A DNA stretch of 64,000 nucleotides from Streptomyces sp. NBC_00523 (GCF_036346615.1 NZ_CP107836.1:4278001-4342000); one strand, 5' to 3'; shown: positions 12,314-21,177, counted from the stretch's first letter. The notes: a model not told the origin generated them from the sequence alone. Program-made: numbers and translations.

Positions 12314-12922
12314 CTACTGCGGGTCCGCCGCCCGGCGGCGCGGCGTGATGGCGCCGAGGTCGAGGTCGACCGGGAAGGGGACGGACACCTTCATCCGGTC
12401 GTGGAAGATCCCCGTCGAGGTGTAGGCGCCGGTGGCGGGCTCCAGCTCGAAGACATGGACCACGGCACGGCCGTCGTGGTTCTCCACCCGCCAGAAGTGC
12501 GGGATCTTCACCCGGGCGTACTTCACCGGCTTGGTCTCCCGGTCCCGCGACCTTGACTCCGGCGACACGACCTCGATGGCCAGCTGGACGGCTTCGGCGG
12601 GGAAGCGGGTCTGACTCGGGTCCTGGACGATCTCGCCGTCCACCACGATCACGTCGGGCTCGGGCCGGTTGTAGCGGTCGATGTCGATCGTGAACTCACG
12701 CACGACCTCCAGGTCGGGCGGCGCCAGCGACTGCAACTGCCAGTTGAAGAAGTCAACCGCCCGAGAATGGAACAGGCTCCGCGGACTCACGAAGACAAGG
12801 CTCCCGTCGATCAGCTCCGTATGCGGAGGCAGATTCGGAAGCGTGTCCAGGTCATCGGCGGTCCAGCCGCCCTCGGGCGGGACCGCCCACCGCGGTTCCG
12901 GGACCTCGGGTTCGACGCTCAT
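12314..12922 (-). CDS. Uma2 family (DUF820) restriction-endonuclease-fold protein
   Basis: A 202-aa protein of the Uma2/DUF820 type, a PD-(D/E)XK nuclease-fold family abundant in Streptomyces and of unknown role. The core is visible: PPHTELIDGSLVFVSP near residue 30, RPEPDVIVVDGE near 87 and LAIEVVSPESRSRDRETKPVKYA near 115, giving the D...E.K-like set. The ATG at 12922 has GGGAG about 6 bases upstream; a further upstream ATG (12934) is possible. It converges with recQ 21 bases away. No partner gene suggests a substrate. Confidence 0.8.
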   Translation of the reverse strand: MSVEPEVPEPRWAVPPEGGWTADDLDTLPNLPPHTELIDGSLVFVSPRSLFHSRAVDFFNWQLQSLAPPDLEVVREFTIDIDRYNRPEPDVIVVDGEIVQDPSQTRFPAEAVQLAIEVVSPESRSRDRETKPVKYARVKIPHFWRVENHDGRAVVHVFELEPATGAYTSTGIFHDRMKVSVPFPVDLDLGAITPRRRAADPQ

Positions 12923-13007
12923 CAGTGCTCCCATGGACGGAGTCTCGCGGGAGCTTTCAGCGTATCCGCCGGGAACCGGAAGCGGCTCCCCTGAACGTGT
13001 GGACGAC

Positions 13008-15722
13008 TCACGCGCCCTTGACCGCCACCCCCCGCCCCGCATACGCCCGCACGTCCGCGTCCGGGTCCGAAACCGCTCCCGCCAGCGCCTCCCCGGCCCC
13101 CGGGGCGTCCCGGTGACGGAGCAGCGCCAGGACCGCCGCCTTGCGGACGTCTGCGTTCGGGTCGTCCAGCGCCCCGGCCAGCGGGCCCACCGCGCGCCCC
13201 GGATCCGCCGAGGTCAGCCCCCTCGCCGCGCCCGCGCGGACCTGCCAGGCCGGGTCTGTCAGGGCGGCGGTCGCGCGGGCGGCGTACGCGCCCGGGCAGC
13301 CCGTGTCCGCCAGCGCGCCCAGGGCCGCCGCGCGGACCAGCGCGTCCGGGTCGTCCAGGAGCGGGGCGAGCGGGGCCGGGGCGGGGGAGTGGACGGCGGC
13401 CAGGCCCTTCGCCACCGCGACGCGGACCTCGCGGGCCGGGTCGTCCGCCGCGCGGGACAGGCCCTCCACCGCGTCCACCGAGACAAGCGCCCGCACGGTC
13501 TCCACCCGGACGCCGAGGTCCGGATCGCCCAGCGTGCCCGCGTACAGCTCCGCGTCGCCCAGCCGCAGCGCCCGCAGGGTGTCCAGGGCGGCGGCGCGGA
13601 CCACCGCGTCGGCCGAGGAGAGCGCGGCGACCAGCGGGGTGCGGAGCTCCAGGGACGGGGGCAGGACCTCGACCAGTTCGCGCAGGGACGCCGCGACGGC
13701 CGCGCGCACGGCGGCCGACGGGTCGCCCAGGGCCGTGGCCAGCGCCGGGCCCGCGCCCGGCGGGGTGGACTCCGTGAGCGCGGCGACGGCGGCCCGGCGG
13801 ACGGCGGGGTCCGGGTCGTCCAGGTACGGGGTCAGCGACGCCAGGTCCGGTGCGCCCTCGCTCAGTGCCAGCAGCTCCAGGATGCGCGGCGAGGTGGAGA
13901 CGGCCGGTTCGGAGGCCGTCTCCACGGGAGGACGCACCGACACCGGAGCCGCCTCCCGCGCCCCCGCCGTCCCCACCCCCACCGGCTCCACCGCGCCGAT
14001 CCGCCGCACCGGCCCCCCGGCCGGGGCGAACCCCTCCACCGGGACCAGGTACGGCGCCACCGGACGCGCGGTGAACTCCATCGCCCCGGACGCCGACTTG
14101 TACAGGTCCAGGTGGTGGAACCAGTCCGCGTCGTCCCGCTCCGGATGGTCCGTGCGCTCGTGGTAGAGCCCCCAGCGGGATTCCGTGCGGGCGAGCGAGG
14201 ATCGCGCGGCCATCTCCGCGCAGTCGCGGATGAACGACACCTCCGCGCACCGCATCAGCTCGTGCGGGGTCTTCGCGCCCATCTCCGCGAGGTCCGTCCG
14301 CATCCGCTCGAAGGATTCCAGGGCGATCGACAGCCGCGCCCCGGACTTCGGCGGAGCCACGTAGTCGTTCACGAAGCGGCGCAGCTTGTACTCGACCTGG
14401 GGCTGCGGCGGCCCGTCCGGGTTGCGCAGCGGCCGGTAGACCAGCTCGTGCGCCGCCCGCAGCTGGTCGGCCGGCAACTCGCCCTCGTACGCCGTGAAAC
14501 GGGCCGCGTCCGCGCCCGCCAGGTCGCCGAAGACGAACGCGCCGATCATGTAGTTGTGCGGGACGCAGGCCAGGTCACCGGCCGCGTAGAGGCGGTCCAC
14601 CGTGGTGCGGGCGTGGTCGTCCACGCGGACGCCGGACGCCGAGTGGCCGCCGCAGAGGCCGATCTCGGAGATGTGCATCTCGATGTCATGGGTGCGGTAG
14701 TCGTGACCGCGCCCCGCGTGGAACGTGCCGCGCGTCGGGCGCTCCGTGGAGTGCAGGATCGTCTCCAGCGCGCTGACGGACTCCTCCGGCAGATGGCTCA
14801 GCTTGAGGTAGACGGGGCCCCGGTCGGAGGCCACCTCCGCCGCGAACTCCGCCATCATCTGCCCCGACCAGTAGTCGGAGTCGACGAACCGCTCGCCGTG
14901 CCGGTTGACCTGGTAGCCGCCGAACGGATTGGCGACGTACGCGCAGGCCGGGCCGTTGTAGTCCTTGATCAGCGGGTTGATCTGGAAGCACTCGATGCCG
15001 GTCAGATCGGCGCCCGCGTGGTACGCCATGGCGTAGCCGTCGCCCGCGTTGGTCGGGTTCTCGTACGTACCGTAGAGATAGCCGGAGGCCGGCAGGCCGA
15101 GGCGGCCGCAGGCGCCCGTGGCGAGGATGACGGCGCCCGCGCGGACCGTGACGAACTGCCCGGTGCGGGTGTTGAAGCCGGCCGCGCCGATCGCCCGGCC
15201 GTCGTCACCGGTGAGCACGCGCACGGGCATGACCCGGTTCTCGATGCGGATGCGCTCCCGCATCTCGCGCCGCCGCAGCTGCCGGTAGAGGACCTTCTTC
15301 ACGTCCTTGCCCTCGGGCATCGGCAGGACGTACGAGCCGGAGCGGTGGACCTGCCGGACCGCGTACTCGCCGTGCTCGTCCTTCTCGAACTTCACCCCGT
15401 ACGACTCCAGGCGCCGCACCATGCCGAAGCCGCGCGTCGCGGTCTGCCGGACGGTCGACTGGTCCACGATGCCGTCGTTGGCGCGGGTGATCTCCGCGAC
15501 GTAGTCGTCGGGTTCGGCGCGGCCCGGGATCACCGCGTTGTTCACGCCGTCCATGCCCATGGCGAGCGCGCCGGAGTGGCGGACGTGCGCCTTCTCCAGG
15601 AGGAGGACGGAGGCGCCGTGCTCGGCGGCGGTGAGGGCCGCCATCGTGCCGGCCGTACCGCCGCCGACCACCAGCACGTCGCAGGAGAGTTCCTCGGCGT
15701 CCGCGAGGGCGGGGATCTGCAC
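13008..15722 (-). CDS. AprA-like FAD-binding reductase with C-terminal HEAT repeats
   Basis: A 904-aa fusion. Residues 1 to about 560 form a flavoprotein of the succinate dehydrogenase/fumarate reductase/adenylylsulfate reductase family: the FAD motif VVGGGTAGTMAAL is at about 18-30, and NAGDGYAMAYHAGADLTGIE, ECFQINPLIKDYNGPACAYV and YAAGDLACVPHN follow. These match adenylylsulfate reductase alpha (AprA) better than SdhA. After a Pro/Ala linker, residues about 612-904 hold some nine HEAT/PBS-lyase repeats of about 30 residues (DPDPAVRRAAVAAL type). The GTG start at 15722 lies 37 bases after the ATPase gene. Its electron partner is probably the small ferredoxin in the same operon. The substrate is unknown. 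Confidence 0.85.
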   Translation of the reverse strand: MQIPALADAEELSCDVLVVGGGTAGTMAALTAAEHGASVLLLEKAHVRHSGALAMGMDGVNNAVIPGRAEPDDYVAEITRANDGIVDQSTVRQTATRGFGMVRRLESYGVKFEKDEHGEYAVRQVHRSGSYVLPMPEGKDVKKVLYRQLRRREMRERIRIENRVMPVRVLTGDDGRAIGAAGFNTRTGQFVTVRAGAVILATGACGRLGLPASGYLYGTYENPTNAGDGYAMAYHAGADLTGIECFQINPLIKDYNGPACAYVANPFGGYQVNRHGERFVDSDYWSGQMMAEFAAEVASDRGPVYLKLSHLPEESVSALETILHSTERPTRGTFHAGRGHDYRTHDIEMHISEIGLCGGHSASGVRVDDHARTTVDRLYAAGDLACVPHNYMIGAFVFGDLAGADAARFTAYEGELPADQLRAAHELVYRPLRNPDGPPQPQVEYKLRRFVNDYVAPPKSGARLSIALESFERMRTDLAEMGAKTPHELMRCAEVSFIRDCAEMAARSSLARTESRWGLYHERTDHPERDDADWFHHLDLYKSASGAMEFTARPVAPYLVPVEGFAPAGGPVRRIGAVEPVGVGTAGAREAAPVSVRPPVETASEPAVSTSPRILELLALSEGAPDLASLTPYLDDPDPAVRRAAVAALTESTPPGAGPALATALGDPSAAVRAAVAASLRELVEVLPPSLELRTPLVAALSSADAVVRAAALDTLRALRLGDAELYAGTLGDPDLGVRVETVRALVSVDAVEGLSRAADDPAREVRVAVAKGLAAVHSPAPAPLAPLLDDPDALVRAAALGALADTGCPGAYAARATAALTDPAWQVRAGAARGLTSADPGRAVGPLAGALDDPNADVRKAAVLALLRHRDAPGAGEALAGAVSDPDADVRAYAGRGVAVKGA

Positions 15723-15758
15723 GGGAAAGCCTTTCGGGAAGGGAAGTTCGAGGAGAGT

Positions 15759-16502
15759 TCAGAGGGTGGTGAGGGATTCCAGGACCTCGCGGCGCAGCGC
15801 GACCGTCGCCGGATCGGTGTGCGCGGCCCGTTCGCGCGGACGCGGCACCGGCAGCACCCGGCCGCCCGGCAGCAGCGCCACCCGGTCGCCGAGGAACAGC
15901 GCCTCGTCCACGTCGTGCGTCACGAACACCACCGTGGCGCCGCTGCCCCGGAGCACTTCGACCAGGAGCTGCTGCATACCGGCCCTGGTCTGGGCGTCCA
16001 GCGCCCCGAACGGCTCGTCCATCAGGACCGCCCGGGGCCCCGCCGCGAGCGCCCGGGCCAGCTGGACGCGCTGGCGCTGCCCGCCGGAGATCCGGTGCGG
16101 CAGCTTTCCCGCGTGTTCGGCGAGCCCGACCCGGGACAGCCACTCCCCGGCGCGGGCCCGCCGCTCGGCGCGCCCCACGCCCCGGATGGCCAGGGGCAGT
16201 TCGACGTTGGCCCGGACGGTGCGCCAGGGCAGCAGCGCGTCGTCCTGGAAGACGAGGGCGCGTTCGGCGCGGGGCCCGGTGACGGGCGCGCCGTCCTCCG
16301 TGACCTCGCCGCCGAGCGGGGGCAGCAGCCCGGCCAGGGTCCGCAGCAGCGTGGACTTGCCGCAGCCGGAGGGGCCGACGACGGCCAGGATCTCGCCGGG
16401 CACGACGTCGAGGTCGATGCCGTCCAGGACGGGCGCGCCGGTCCGGCCGAGCGTGGCGCCGCGCAGCGTGAGGCGCAGCCCGTAAGTCGTGTCAGCCGTC
16501 AT
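15759..16502 (-). CDS. ABC transporter ATP-binding protein (SsuB/TauB-like)
   Basis: A 247-aa importer ATPase. Walker A is GPSGCGKSTLL (about residue 43), the signature is ISGGQRQRVQLARAL, Walker B is AVLMDEPFGALD, and the H-loop is VFVTHDVDEALFLGD. The Q-loop reads VFQDDALLPW, the form common in nitrate/sulfonate/taurine importers. The ATG start overlaps the permease stop (ATGA). It should energise uptake of the ligand bound by the lipoprotein at 17356-18723. Confidence 0.93.
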   Translation of the reverse strand: MTADTTYGLRLTLRGATLGRTGAPVLDGIDLDVVPGEILAVVGPSGCGKSTLLRTLAGLLPPLGGEVTEDGAPVTGPRAERALVFQDDALLPWRTVRANVELPLAIRGVGRAERRARAGEWLSRVGLAEHAGKLPHRISGGQRQRVQLARALAAGPRAVLMDEPFGALDAQTRAGMQQLLVEVLRGSGATVVFVTHDVDEALFLGDRVALLPGGRVLPVPRPRERAAHTDPATVALRREVLESLTTL

Positions 16503-17359
16503 GAGCGCACCCGTTCCTGTGCCGTACGGACCGAGGGGGCGGCGGGGGCCGCCGGGGCGGGGCGGCGGCGCGCGGGGGAGGCCGGGCGGCTCTCCGTGCG
16601 CGGCAGCCAGCGCGTCAGCCGGCGGCCAAGGAGCTCCACCGCCGTGGAGGTGAGCCAGCCGAGCAGGCCGATGGTGGCCATGCCGACGAAGACCCCGGGG
16701 TAGTCGACCACCGTGTAGTCCTGCCACGTCCGGTAGCCGACCCCGTACTCGCCGGAGATCATCTCGGCGGAGATCACGCAGATCCACGAGACGCCGATCC
16801 CGACGGACAGGCCGCCGAGGATGCCGGGGAGCGCGCCGGGCAGCACCACGGACCACAGCACGCGCCGCCGCCCGCCGCCCATGGTCAGGACGGCCTCCTC
16901 CCAGACCGGGGTCAGCGCGCGCACCGCGTGCCGGGTGGAGACCATGACCGGGAAGAACGCGGCCGTGCACGTGATGAAGACGATGCCCTGCTCGTTGCTC
17001 GGGAAGAGCAGGATCGCGACGGGGACCAGCGCGATCGCCGGGACGGGCCGCAGCACTTCGAGGACCGGGCCCAGCAGATCGGCGGCGATCCGGGAGCGGG
17101 CGACGGCGGTGCCGACGGTGACCCCGAGGACGGCGGCCAGCGCGAAGCCGGTGACGATCCGGGTCAGGCTGTCGGTCAGGTCCTGCCAGTACGTGTCGCC
17201 CGCGACCCGGTCCGCGAACGCGCGCGCGATCTCGCCGACCGTCGGGAACTGCTCGAAGCGCAGCCACAGATTGACGTCGTACGTGGTCAGCGCCTGCCAC
17301 AGTCCGAGCACCGCCGCCAGCGAGAGCACCCGCCGCACGGGCGACCACCGCCCGCTCAT
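16499..17359 (-). CDS. ABC transporter permease (SsuC/TauC-like)
   Basis: A 286-aa inner-membrane permease with about six helices and the ABC-coupling EAA-type loop (WEEAVLTMGGGRRRVLWSVVLPGALPGILGGL). It belongs to the BPD_transp_1 group found in aliphatic sulfonate, taurine and nitrate importers. The chosen ATG at 17359 overlaps the stop of the binding-protein gene (ATGA); the frame is open further upstream but only as a shadow of that gene. The C-terminal 40 residues are a low-complexity Pro/Ala/Arg tail. Confidence 0.92.
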   Translation of the reverse strand: MSGRWSPVRRVLSLAAVLGLWQALTTYDVNLWLRFEQFPTVGEIARAFADRVAGDTYWQDLTDSLTRIVTGFALAAVLGVTVGTAVARSRIAADLLGPVLEVLRPVPAIALVPVAILLFPSNEQGIVFITCTAAFFPVMVSTRHAVRALTPVWEEAVLTMGGGRRRVLWSVVLPGALPGILGGLSVGIGVSWICVISAEMISGEYGVGYRTWQDYTVVDYPGVFVGMATIGLLGWLTSTAVELLGRRLTRWLPRTESRPASPARRRPAPAAPAAPSVRTAQERVRS

Positions 17360-18723
17360 GACGCGGACCCGGCGCGTTTCAGCGCGTCGGCGTAGGAGAC
17401 GGTCCGGGCGCCGGGGTGCGCCGCCACATCGGCGCGGGCGGCCGACCCGGTGACGTACGGCCGCAGTTCCGGGCCGTCCGCGACCCACACCGCGCGGTCC
17501 GCGAACCACAGCGTCCCGGTCTTCGCGTCGGGGACGTACGCCGCCCGGACGGCGTCCCGGCGCGCGGCCACGTACCGCAGCACTTCGGCGGAGGTGGCGA
17601 AGGCCGTGGTGGCGTCCTTGCCCTTCAGCCACACCTCTCCGCCGCGCCGGGCGGGCGGTCCGGCGGCGAGGGCCTTCGCATAGCCGGAGCCGTACACCCG
17701 CTTGATGTAGCGGTCGTCCACGAAGGCGTCCACGTCGACGTCGCCGACGAGCTTCGCCGAGGCCAGCACCGGGACGTCCTTCTTCAGGGCGGCGATGAGC
17801 GCGGGCTTCAGCGTGGGGTCGAAGGTGGCGATGCCCTGGGCGCCGTTGTAGAGGTGGACGACCTCCGCCGGGAGGCCGGTGGCCTTCGCGACGGACTCCG
17901 AGGCGGTGACGGGGTGTTCGTGGAGATAGGCGGTTGCCCGGCCCTGGGCGCGCAAGAAGTCCTCCACCACGGCGGACCGCTTCTCCGCGAACTCCTCATT
18001 GACCGTGACGCCGTGGAAAGTCGGCAGGTTCAGCTCGGCGCCGTCGTACAGCGCCTTGGCCCGGCCCTGGAAGGCGAGCAGCCCCGGCCAGGCCACGAAC
18101 TGCGACAACGCGTCCGCGCTGCCCGCCTGAAGCGCCGAAGCCCCCACGGCAGGCTGCTGGTTGAGCTTGCGGATGTCCTTCTCCGGGTCGAGCCCGGCCT
18201 GTTGCAGAGCGCGTACGAGGGTGCCGTCGGCGGCGGAGCCGACGCTCGTGGACACCTTCTTGCCGCGCAGGTCGGTGAGCGTGCGGAGTGGCGAATCCGG
18301 CCCGGTGACGACGGTGTTGAGGCCGCCGGACAAGTTGTAGCCGGTGACCGAGACGAGCCGGGTGGGGCGCTTCAGCTGGACGCCCCGGGCCGCGTTGATC
18401 AGCAGCGGGAAGTCGCCCATCGAGCCGATGTCGATCTTCCCGGCGGTCATCTGGGCGGTGATCGGGGCCCCGGTGGCGTAGTCCTGCCACTCCACCTTGT
18501 ACGTGACACCGTCCCGCTCGCCGCGCTTGCGCAGCTCGTCCTCGAAGTAGCCGAGGGACCGCAGCAGGGTGCCGGCGGTGACGGTGTTGATGGTCCGGGA
18601 CTGGTAGCCGACGGTCACCGTGACCGTACCGCTGTCGTCCGCGCTCGCCCCGCCGCCGCAGCCCGTGGTGAGCGTGAGGAGCAGCGCGGCGCCGGCCAGG
18701 GCGCCGGGTGCTGTGCGTCGCAT
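17356..18723 (-). CDS. ABC transporter substrate-binding lipoprotein (SsuA-like)
   Basis: A 455-aa lipoprotein. The signal peptide ends in the lipobox LTTGC (Cys about residue 22). The mature part is of the NMT1/SsuA type: TVGYQSRTINTVTAGTL, APITAQMTAGKIDIGSMGDFPLL and LRGKKVSTSVGSAADGTL are characteristic. It is longer than SsuA (about 320 aa), with an extra C-terminal region of about 100 residues. It sits just after the ferredoxin gene and before the permease. The ligand cannot be read from sequence; sulfonate-like or other organosulfur compounds are guesses from family and neighbours. Confidence 0.9.
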   Translation of the reverse strand: MRRTAPGALAGAALLLTLTTGCGGGASADDSGTVTVTVGYQSRTINTVTAGTLLRSLGYFEDELRKRGERDGVTYKVEWQDYATGAPITAQMTAGKIDIGSMGDFPLLINAARGVQLKRPTRLVSVTGYNLSGGLNTVVTGPDSPLRTLTDLRGKKVSTSVGSAADGTLVRALQQAGLDPEKDIRKLNQQPAVGASALQAGSADALSQFVAWPGLLAFQGRAKALYDGAELNLPTFHGVTVNEEFAEKRSAVVEDFLRAQGRATAYLHEHPVTASESVAKATGLPAEVVHLYNGAQGIATFDPTLKPALIAALKKDVPVLASAKLVGDVDVDAFVDDRYIKRVYGSGYAKALAAGPPARRGGEVWLKGKDATTAFATSAEVLRYVAARRDAVRAAYVPDAKTGTLWFADRAVWVADGPELRPYVTGSAARADVAAHPGARTVSYADALKRAGSAS

Positions 18724-18738
18724 GGGAGTCGGGGCCTT

Positions 18739-18966
18739 TCAGCGCAGGAGATAGGGCATGTTGACGGTGACCGCCCCGGTGGGGCAGCGGGCGGCGCAGG
18801 GGCCGCAGTACCAGCACTCGTCCACGTGCATGTAGGCCTTGCCGCTGTCCTGGTGGATGGCCAGGGAGTCGAGCGGGCACATGTCGACGCACAGGGTGCA
18901 TCCGTCGATGCACTTCGACTCGTCGATGGTCACGGGCACGTCGGCCCGCTGGGGCGCCAGAGGCAT
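18739..18966 (-). CDS. Two-[4Fe-4S] ferredoxin, AprB-like
   Basis: A 75-aa ferredoxin with CIDGCTLCVDMCP and CWYCGPCAARCP, i.e. two cubane cluster motifs. The spacing between clusters and the sequence KAYMHVDECWYC recall the beta subunit of adenylylsulfate reductase (AprB), without its C-terminal tail. It is the first gene of the operon that ends with the AprA-like flavoprotein, so the two probably form an electron-transfer pair. ATG at 18966; the next gene starts 15 bases downstream. Confidence 0.87.
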   Translation of the reverse strand: MPLAPQRADVPVTIDESKCIDGCTLCVDMCPLDSLAIHQDSGKAYMHVDECWYCGPCAARCPTGAVTVNMPYLLR

Positions 18967-19008
18967 GGCGGGGCTCCAGGGAGGGTGTCGAAAGAAGGGG
19001 TATGGGGC

Positions 19009-19791
19009 TCAACAGGCGCGGTGCAGCACGCCGTTCATGCTGATGCGGTCGCCGCGGAAGCGGATGAACTCCAGGTCCACGGGCCGGCCGTCGGCGAGCC
19101 GGGTCAGCCGTTCCAGCATCAGGACCGCGGATCCGTGCGGGACCTCCAGGACGGCGGCGGAGTGCGCGTCGGCGTTGACGGCCTCCAGAGTGATGTCGGC
19201 GTCGCCGAGCCGCTGCCCGGTCAGGGACTCCAGCAGCCGGAAGACGTCGGTGTTCTCCAGGTCGGCGCCGAGCAGCCCGGTGCCGAGGTCCATCGGGACG
19301 TAGGTGAGGTCGAGGGAGAGCGGCAGCCCGTTCAGCAGGCGGCGGCGCTCGATGTAGAGCACGTCGGTGTGCTCGGCGAGCCCGAGCCGCCGGGCGACCG
19401 GGGCCGGGGCGGGGACGGGTCCGACGGTACGGACCTCGTTGGTGACCCGGCCGTGCTCGCGCAGGGTCTCCGCCAGGCCCTGGAGCCGGTCGAGCGCGTG
19501 CGGGTACTTCTCGGCGACGACGACCGTGCCGACGCCCGGCTGCCGCTCGACCACCCCCTCGCCGCGCAGCAGGTCGAGGGCCTGGCGGACGGTGTTGCGG
19601 GAGACGCGGTAGTCGCGCCCGATGGTGTCCTCGTACGGCAGGACGCCGCCGGGGAACGCACCCGTGCGCACCTGGTGGCGCAGCAGGTCGGCGAGGAGCC
19701 GGGCGCCGTCCGCACGCAGCCGGCGCCGGCGGGCGGCGGCGACGGGCACGGTGTGCTCGCGGGTGCGTTCGGCTGGCATGCGGTGGACCAT
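19009..19791 (-). CDS. GntR family regulator with UTRA effector domain
   Basis: About 260 aa. An N-terminal winged helix (LPYEDTIGRDYRVSRNTVRQALDLLRGEGVVERQPGVGTVV, given here as residues about 55-95) is followed by a UTRA ligand-binding domain (YIERRRLLNGLPLSLDLTYVP, then LMLERLTRLADGRPVDLEFI). This is the HutC subfamily, usually a repressor released by a small metabolite. It lies directly upstream of and co-oriented with the ferredoxin/transporter/flavoprotein operon (42-base gap), so it is the likely regulator. The start is uncertain: ATG 19791 or 19779, neither with a good ribosome site. Confidence 0.9.
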   Translation of the reverse strand: MVHRMPAERTREHTVPVAAARRRRLRADGARLLADLLRHQVRTGAFPGGVLPYEDTIGRDYRVSRNTVRQALDLLRGEGVVERQPGVGTVVVAEKYPHALDRLQGLAETLREHGRVTNEVRTVGPVPAPAPVARRLGLAEHTDVLYIERRRLLNGLPLSLDLTYVPMDLGTGLLGADLENTDVFRLLESLTGQRLGDADITLEAVNADAHSAAVLEVPHGSAVLMLERLTRLADGRPVDLEFIRFRGDRISMNGVLHRAC

Positions 19792-19813
19792 AGCGGCGGG
19801 GTGCGGGAGTTGG

Positions 19814-19830
19814 TGTTGCCGCAGTGTTGC
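19814..19830. promoter_or_regulatory. Tandem TGTTGC repeats before the GntR gene
   Basis: TGTTGC occurs at 19814-19819 and 19825-19830, one helical turn apart, followed by GCCATCAAC so that GTTG/CAAC can also pair as a short palindrome. The site is 23-39 bases upstream of the GntR start, where an autoregulatory operator would be expected. This is positional evidence only. Confidence 0.25.
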
Positions 19831-19944
19831 GCCATCAACGGACCCCGGCGGTACGCTTCTGACCTGCGGTGACGGGACCGGCCGGGGCGAGATCCGCCAC
19901 CCGCCGGTCCGGCATCCGGACCGTCCCCGCCCGGTCCGCCGCGC

Positions 19945-21177
19945 TCACTCCGCGGGCACGACCCGCCCCGAGACCTCGCCCAGGCCCACCCGGGTGCCGT
20001 CCGGCCCCGGGGCCCAGGCGGTGAGGGTCACCGTGTCGCCGTCCTCCAGGAACGTGCGCTTGCCGTCGGGCAGTTCCAGCGGGTCGCGGCCGTTCCAGGT
20101 CAGCTCCAGGAGGCAGCCGCGCTGGGACGGCTCGGGGCCGCTGACGGTGCCGGAGCCGAAGAGGTCGCCGGTGCGCAGCGAGGCGCCGTTGACCGTCATC
20201 TGGGCGAGCTGCTGGGCGGCCGTCCAGTACATCGTGGAGAACGGCGGCTCCGCGACGACGTGCCCGTTGACCGCGACGGAGATCCGCAGGTCGTAGCCGC
20301 CGGGCTCGTCCTCCTCCGCGTCCTCCAGATAGGGGAGCAGCGGGAGGTCGCGGGCGGGCGGTGCGGTGCGGGCGGCGTCCAGCGCCTCCAGCGGGGTGAC
20401 CCAGGCGGAGACGGAGGTCGCGAAGGACTTGCCGAGGAACGGGCCGAGCGGGACGTACTCCCAGGCCTGGATGTCGCGCGCCGACCAGTCGTTGAGCAGC
20501 GAGAGCCCGAAGACGTGCTCGCGGAAGTCCGTGAGGGCCACGGGCTTCCCCTGCTCGGACGGGGTGCCGACGACGAAGCCGACCTCCGCCTCGATGTCGA
20601 GCTTCACGGAGGGGCCGAAGACGGGCGCCGGGTCGGCCGGTGCCTTGCGCTGGCCCGCCGGGCGGACCACATCGGTGCCGGAGACCACGACGGTCCCGGC
20701 GCGGCCGTGGTAACCGATCGGCAGGTGCTTCCAGTTGGGCGTGAGCGGCGCGTCCGCGTCGGGCCGGAAGATCTGGCCCACGTTGGTGGCGTGGTGCTCG
20801 CTCGCGTAGAAGTCCACGTAGTCCGCGACCTGGTACGGCAGATGCAGCGTCACCGCGTCCAGCGGGTGCAGCAGCGGCTCCATGTCGGCGCGGTGCGCCG
20901 GGACCGTGACCCACGCGGTCAGCGCCCGGCGCACATCGCGCCAGGCGGTGCGCCCGGCCGCGAGCAGGGCCATCAGGTCCGGCTGGGCCAGGAGTTGGGC
21001 GTACGGCGAACCGAGGGCGAGCGCGGCGGCCCCGGCGTCCAGGACGTGGTCGCCGATGCGGACGCCGACGCGCCGCTCGCCCGGGCGGTCGGGGGTGGAG
21101 AACACGCCGTACGGCAGGTTGTGCGGGCCGAAGGGGTCGCCCTCGGGCACATCGAGCGGACTGCTCTGCTCGGGCAT
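19945..21177 (-). CDS. fahA: Fumarylacetoacetase
   Basis: A 410-aa enzyme that hydrolyses fumarylacetoacetate to fumarate and acetoacetate, the last step of tyrosine/homogentisate degradation. The family N-terminal domain begins with FGPHNLPYGVFST, and the catalytic domain has the metal-binding and active-site stretches VDFYASEHHATNVG, PIGYHGRAGTVVVSG, LDIEAEVGFVVG, LLNDWSARDIQAWEYVPLGP and QRGCLLELTWNG. Length matches eukaryotic and bacterial Fah. No hmgA or hppD lies nearby. It is upstream of the GntR gene but separated by 153 bases. Confidence 0.95.
   Translation of the reverse strand: MPEQSSPLDVPEGDPFGPHNLPYGVFSTPDRPGERRVGVRIGDHVLDAGAAALALGSPYAQLLAQPDLMALLAAGRTAWRDVRRALTAWVTVPAHRADMEPLLHPLDAVTLHLPYQVADYVDFYASEHHATNVGQIFRPDADAPLTPNWKHLPIGYHGRAGTVVVSGTDVVRPAGQRKAPADPAPVFGPSVKLDIEAEVGFVVGTPSEQGKPVALTDFREHVFGLSLLNDWSARDIQAWEYVPLGPFLGKSFATSVSAWVTPLEALDAARTAPPARDLPLLPYLEDAEEDEPGGYDLRISVAVNGHVVAEPPFSTMYWTAAQQLAQMTVNGASLRTGDLFGSGTVSGPEPSQRGCLLELTWNGRDPLELPDGKRTFLEDGDTVTLTAWAPGPDGTRVGLGEVSGRVVPAE

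Noticed and set aside
13008-13910. HEAT-repeat region as a separate gene
   Set aside because: It is in frame with the flavoprotein, with no stop and no internal start with a ribosome site.
12681-16703. A 1340-codon open frame on the plus strand, and similar long frames at 93-3356 (minus) and 21495-24974 (plus)
   Set aside because: They are antisense shadows of confirmed genes in very GC-rich DNA; their translations are low-complexity Arg/Gly/His/Asp-rich and match no family.
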